Source: Planctomycetia bacterium
GTDB lineage: Bacteria; Planctomycetota; Phycisphaerae; Phycisphaerales; SM1A02
Assembly: GCA_005804005.1 (NCBI GenBank)
Contig: SYPI01000118.1
Coordinates: forward strand, 1-7,300
Direction: 5' to 3'
Length of the DNA stretch: 7,300 nt
The translations under genes were made by a program, and so were the position numbers. Positions 5,573 through 7,300 of this stretch are shown here, one piece after another; position 1 is the stretch's first letter, and each line of letters begins with the position of its first letter. Below the pieces are notes generated by a model, which saw only the letters and a program-made list of their open reading frames with translations, had not been told where the DNA came from and did not search any database.

Positions 5573-6613
5573 GTGTTCTTGAATGCCCTCACGAATCGAT
5601 CGACAATTGCCCTGGACATCGGACGCCGGGAAGCCCGACTCCTGCAGCTGGGATTCGACGGGCCGGCACCCGCCGTCCTGGCATCGGCCACCCTGCCTTG
5701 CCCGGTCTTCGCCCGCGACGGCGCACTCGGCGAACCGGCCTCGCAAGGTGTGGCGGCGACTCTGCGGGCCCTAGTCAGCGAGAGTGGTTTCCGCGGCCGG
5801 GCCTGTTCTCTCTCCCTGCCGTCCTCGGCCTTCCTGACTGACTGCGCTGAGTTCCCGATCACGACCGGTTCGGACCTCTCCGAAGCGGTCGCCTGGGATT
5901 GCGCCGACCGCTTCCGACTTGATCGCGAGGCGATCCAGACCGGCTGCCTGCCCACCACCGCCACGACCTCGGGCGGAACTGGTGAGTACCTGGTCATCGC
6001 GATTCGCAAGGAGTCCGCCATGCGCGCGGTTCACTTGGCGGCATCGGCCGGCCTTCAGCCAGTTCGGCTGGAGAGCGCCGGATTGGCCTCGCTGCGCGCC
6101 GTTTGGCGCCGCGCCCGCAGCCTCGATGGCGGGGCGCGGTTCGCAGTGCTGCACATGGAAGACCACCGGGCCATGTTGGCCGTGCTCTCCGAAGCGGGCC
6201 TGCACTTCCACCGTTCATTCGCCTGGTCCGCGGGCGCTGAAGCGATGTCTGGCGGCTCACCGATCGATGGCCCGATCGCCTTGTCCGATGCCAACACGGG
6301 CCAGTACCTCTGGCGCTGGAACACGCTGGCCGAGGAAGTCCTACACAGCTTCCGCCGCGTGGAGAGGCGCCAACCGGGCGCGTGGCCGACGGCTATCTAT
6401 GTCTGCGGCCCGGCCGCCATCGGCGCGGGACTCACCGAATCACTGACCAATGTCTGCGGCGCCACGGCCACTTCGTACGGCCTAGATGCCGGGATCGACT
6501 GGAACGGAGTCGCCGCGTCGGGCGAAGCGGTCGATTCATGGAGCGCTGCGGCGGGTCTGGCCCTAGCCGATTACCCGCGCAAGGCCTCACCGAAGAACAA
6601 GGAGGCTGCGTGA
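5573..6613 (+). CDS. pilM: PilM-like actin-fold pilus assembly protein
   Basis: A 346-residue cytoplasmic protein starting at GTG 5573, chosen because GGAG lies 8 bases upstream and the protein then begins MFLNALTNRSTIALDIG, the normal PilM N-terminus; the open frame further upstream (from 5411) crosses the stem-loop and has no pilus-like sequence. TIALDIGRRE (11-20) is the phosphate-1 loop of the actin fold. RACSLSLPSSAFLTDCAEFP, then the helix SDLSEAVAWDCADRFRLD, and GEYLVIAIRKESAM followed by LAASAGLQPVRLESAGLASL match successive PilM blocks. The later motifs are altered: the expected DIG of phosphate 2 is AVLHMEDHRAMLAVL (191-205) and the expected GG-A adenosine motif is IYVCGPAAIG (275-284). 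PilM binds the PilN N-terminus and links the cytoplasmic motor to the periplasmic complex. It overlaps pilN by 4 bases (GTGA). Family call is firm; nucleotide binding is doubtful. Confidence 0.87.
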   Translation: MFLNALTNRSTIALDIGRREARLLQLGFDGPAPAVLASATLPCPVFARDGALGEPASQGVAATLRALVSESGFRGRACSLSLPSSAFLTDCAEFPITTGSDLSEAVAWDCADRFRLDREAIQTGCLPTTATTSGGTGEYLVIAIRKESAMRAVHLAASAGLQPVRLESAGLASLRAVWRRARSLDGGARFAVLHMEDHRAMLAVLSEAGLHFHRSFAWSAGAEAMSGGSPIDGPIALSDANTGQYLWRWNTLAEEVLHSFRRVERRQPGAWPTAIYVCGPAAIGAGLTESLTNVCGATATSYGLDAGIDWNGVAASGEAVDSWSAAAGLALADYPRKASPKNKEAA

Positions 6614-7275
6614 GCGAGTTTCTAGTCAACCTGCTGCCATCCGAAGCGCGTCAGGTATCGGCACTGCCCCAGCGGCGGCGGGCGCTGTGGCTGTCGGTCG
6701 GACTAATCGGCTCGCTCACCTTCGGCCTGACCGCCCATTCCTTCGTCTCGGCCCGGAAGGCCACCGCGGAGCGCGACGTGGCTCAGGCGCTGCGCGAGAG
6801 TGCCCAGCAGATCGATGACCTGCGCGATGAACTGATCAGCGAGCGCGACCTCCTGGCCGCCACGGTGGCGATTCATCAGGCCGTAGCGTTGTCAGTCGAA
6901 CCCAGCGATGTGGTGGCCACCATCTCGCACCTCACTCCGCAGAACATGATTTTGGAATCGCTGCAGCTGCAAGCTGCCGAACAGAAGGCCCCCGCCAAGA
7001 GCACCAAGTCCCGCTCCAAGGCCAAGCCAGCCCCGGTGGGGGCGGCGCACCCCGCCGCTGTTGAGTGCACCCTGAAGGGACTGGCACCGGATGACAGGAC
7101 TGTGCAGTCGTTTGCCGATGCTCTGGCCGCAACGGCGCCATTCACTGATGTGGAGATCACCGAGCAGCGGGTGATCAGCGGCGACAACGGGCATCACTTC
7201 ATCCTGACCTTCACCGCCGATCCATACGCCGCTCTGCGCCGTGGACCCGCGCAGGTAGCCCGGAGCAACCAATGA
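6610..7275 (+). CDS. pilN: PilN-like inner-membrane pilus assembly protein
   Basis: A 221-residue protein starting at GTG 6610, with AAGGAGG 4 bases upstream inside the end of pilM and a 4-base GTGA overlap. The N-terminus MSEFLVNLLPSEARQ contains the VNLLP motif by which PilN docks into PilM. One membrane helix follows at about 26-47 (LWLSVGLIGSLTFGLTAHSF), then a charged helix likely to be coiled coil (50-80, ATAERDVAQALRESAQQIDD onward). Residues 98-120 and 150-205 (VVATISHLTPQNMILESLQL; CTLKGLAPDDRTVQSFADAL; FTDVEITEQR; FILTFTA) fit the ferredoxin-like domain. A Lys/Ala/Pro-rich stretch at 122-149 interrupts that domain and looks like a flexible loop. It would pair with PilO in the periplasm and connect PilM to the secretin complex. 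Its end overlaps pilO by 4 bases (ATGA). Confidence 0.87.
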   Translation: MSEFLVNLLPSEARQVSALPQRRRALWLSVGLIGSLTFGLTAHSFVSARKATAERDVAQALRESAQQIDDLRDELISERDLLAATVAIHQAVALSVEPSDVVATISHLTPQNMILESLQLQAAEQKAPAKSTKSRSKAKPAPVGAAHPAAVECTLKGLAPDDRTVQSFADALAATAPFTDVEITEQRVISGDNGHHFILTFTADPYAALRRGPAQVARSNQ

Positions 7276-7300
7276 ACCGTTTCCTGCGTGATTCCCTGAC
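7272..7300 (+). CDS. Probable pilO, first codons only (cut by window edge)
   Basis: An ATG at 7272 overlaps the pilN stop codon (ATGA), with GGAG 6 bases upstream. Only nine full codons are visible (MNRFLRDSL). The identity rests on gene order pilM-pilN-pilO and the coupling signal; the sequence itself is too short to show the family. Confidence 0.5.

Overview
This window is a type IV pilus / type II secretion-like (type IV filament) assembly locus from a GC-rich bacterium. The general look is planctomycete, perhaps Phycisphaerae-like: roughly 60% GC or a little more, short GspG-type pilins starting FTLIEILIVVLILSVLAALV, and a PilM-PilN-PilO set next to GspH/I/J-like pseudopilins. The taxonomic call is inference from protein style only.

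The locus has two divergent arms. The leftward (minus-strand) arm starts near 4725 and encodes, in transcription order, a GspI/PilV-like minor pilin, a PilW/GspJ-like minor pilin, a very large PilX/GspK-like minor pilin with a beta-solenoid-like C-terminal half, and a GspH/FimT-like minor pilin. After a 147-base gap with a possible terminator and a perfect palindrome comes the N-terminal two-thirds or so of an outer-membrane secretin (PilQ/GspD family), cut by the left window edge. The rightward arm starts at 5021 and encodes a short GspG-like major pilin, then, after a 168-base gap holding a 14-bp perfect stem-loop, pilM, pilN and the first codons of a probable pilO. The last three overlap by 4 bases each (GTGA, ATGA), so they are almost certainly one translationally coupled unit. 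The right window edge cuts pilO.

A 295-base region (4726-5020) separates the arms and must hold the divergent start signals. It contains several short inverted repeats, including a UUCG-type hairpin just ahead of the major-pilin ribosome binding site, but I could not assign a sigma-70 or sigma-54 promoter.

How the parts fit together: PilM (cytoplasm) would dock on the NLLP motif at the N-terminus of PilN. PilN and PilO span the inner membrane and pass the link through the periplasm towards the secretin, through which the filament leaves. The GspG-like protein would form the filament body, and the four minor pilins would form its initiating tip complex, with the large PilX-like protein the best candidate for a surface-exposed effector or adhesive tip. 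No ATPase, inner-membrane core protein (PilC/GspF) or prepilin peptidase lies in the window. I saw no RNA genes, CRISPR arrays, insertion sequences or other mobile elements.
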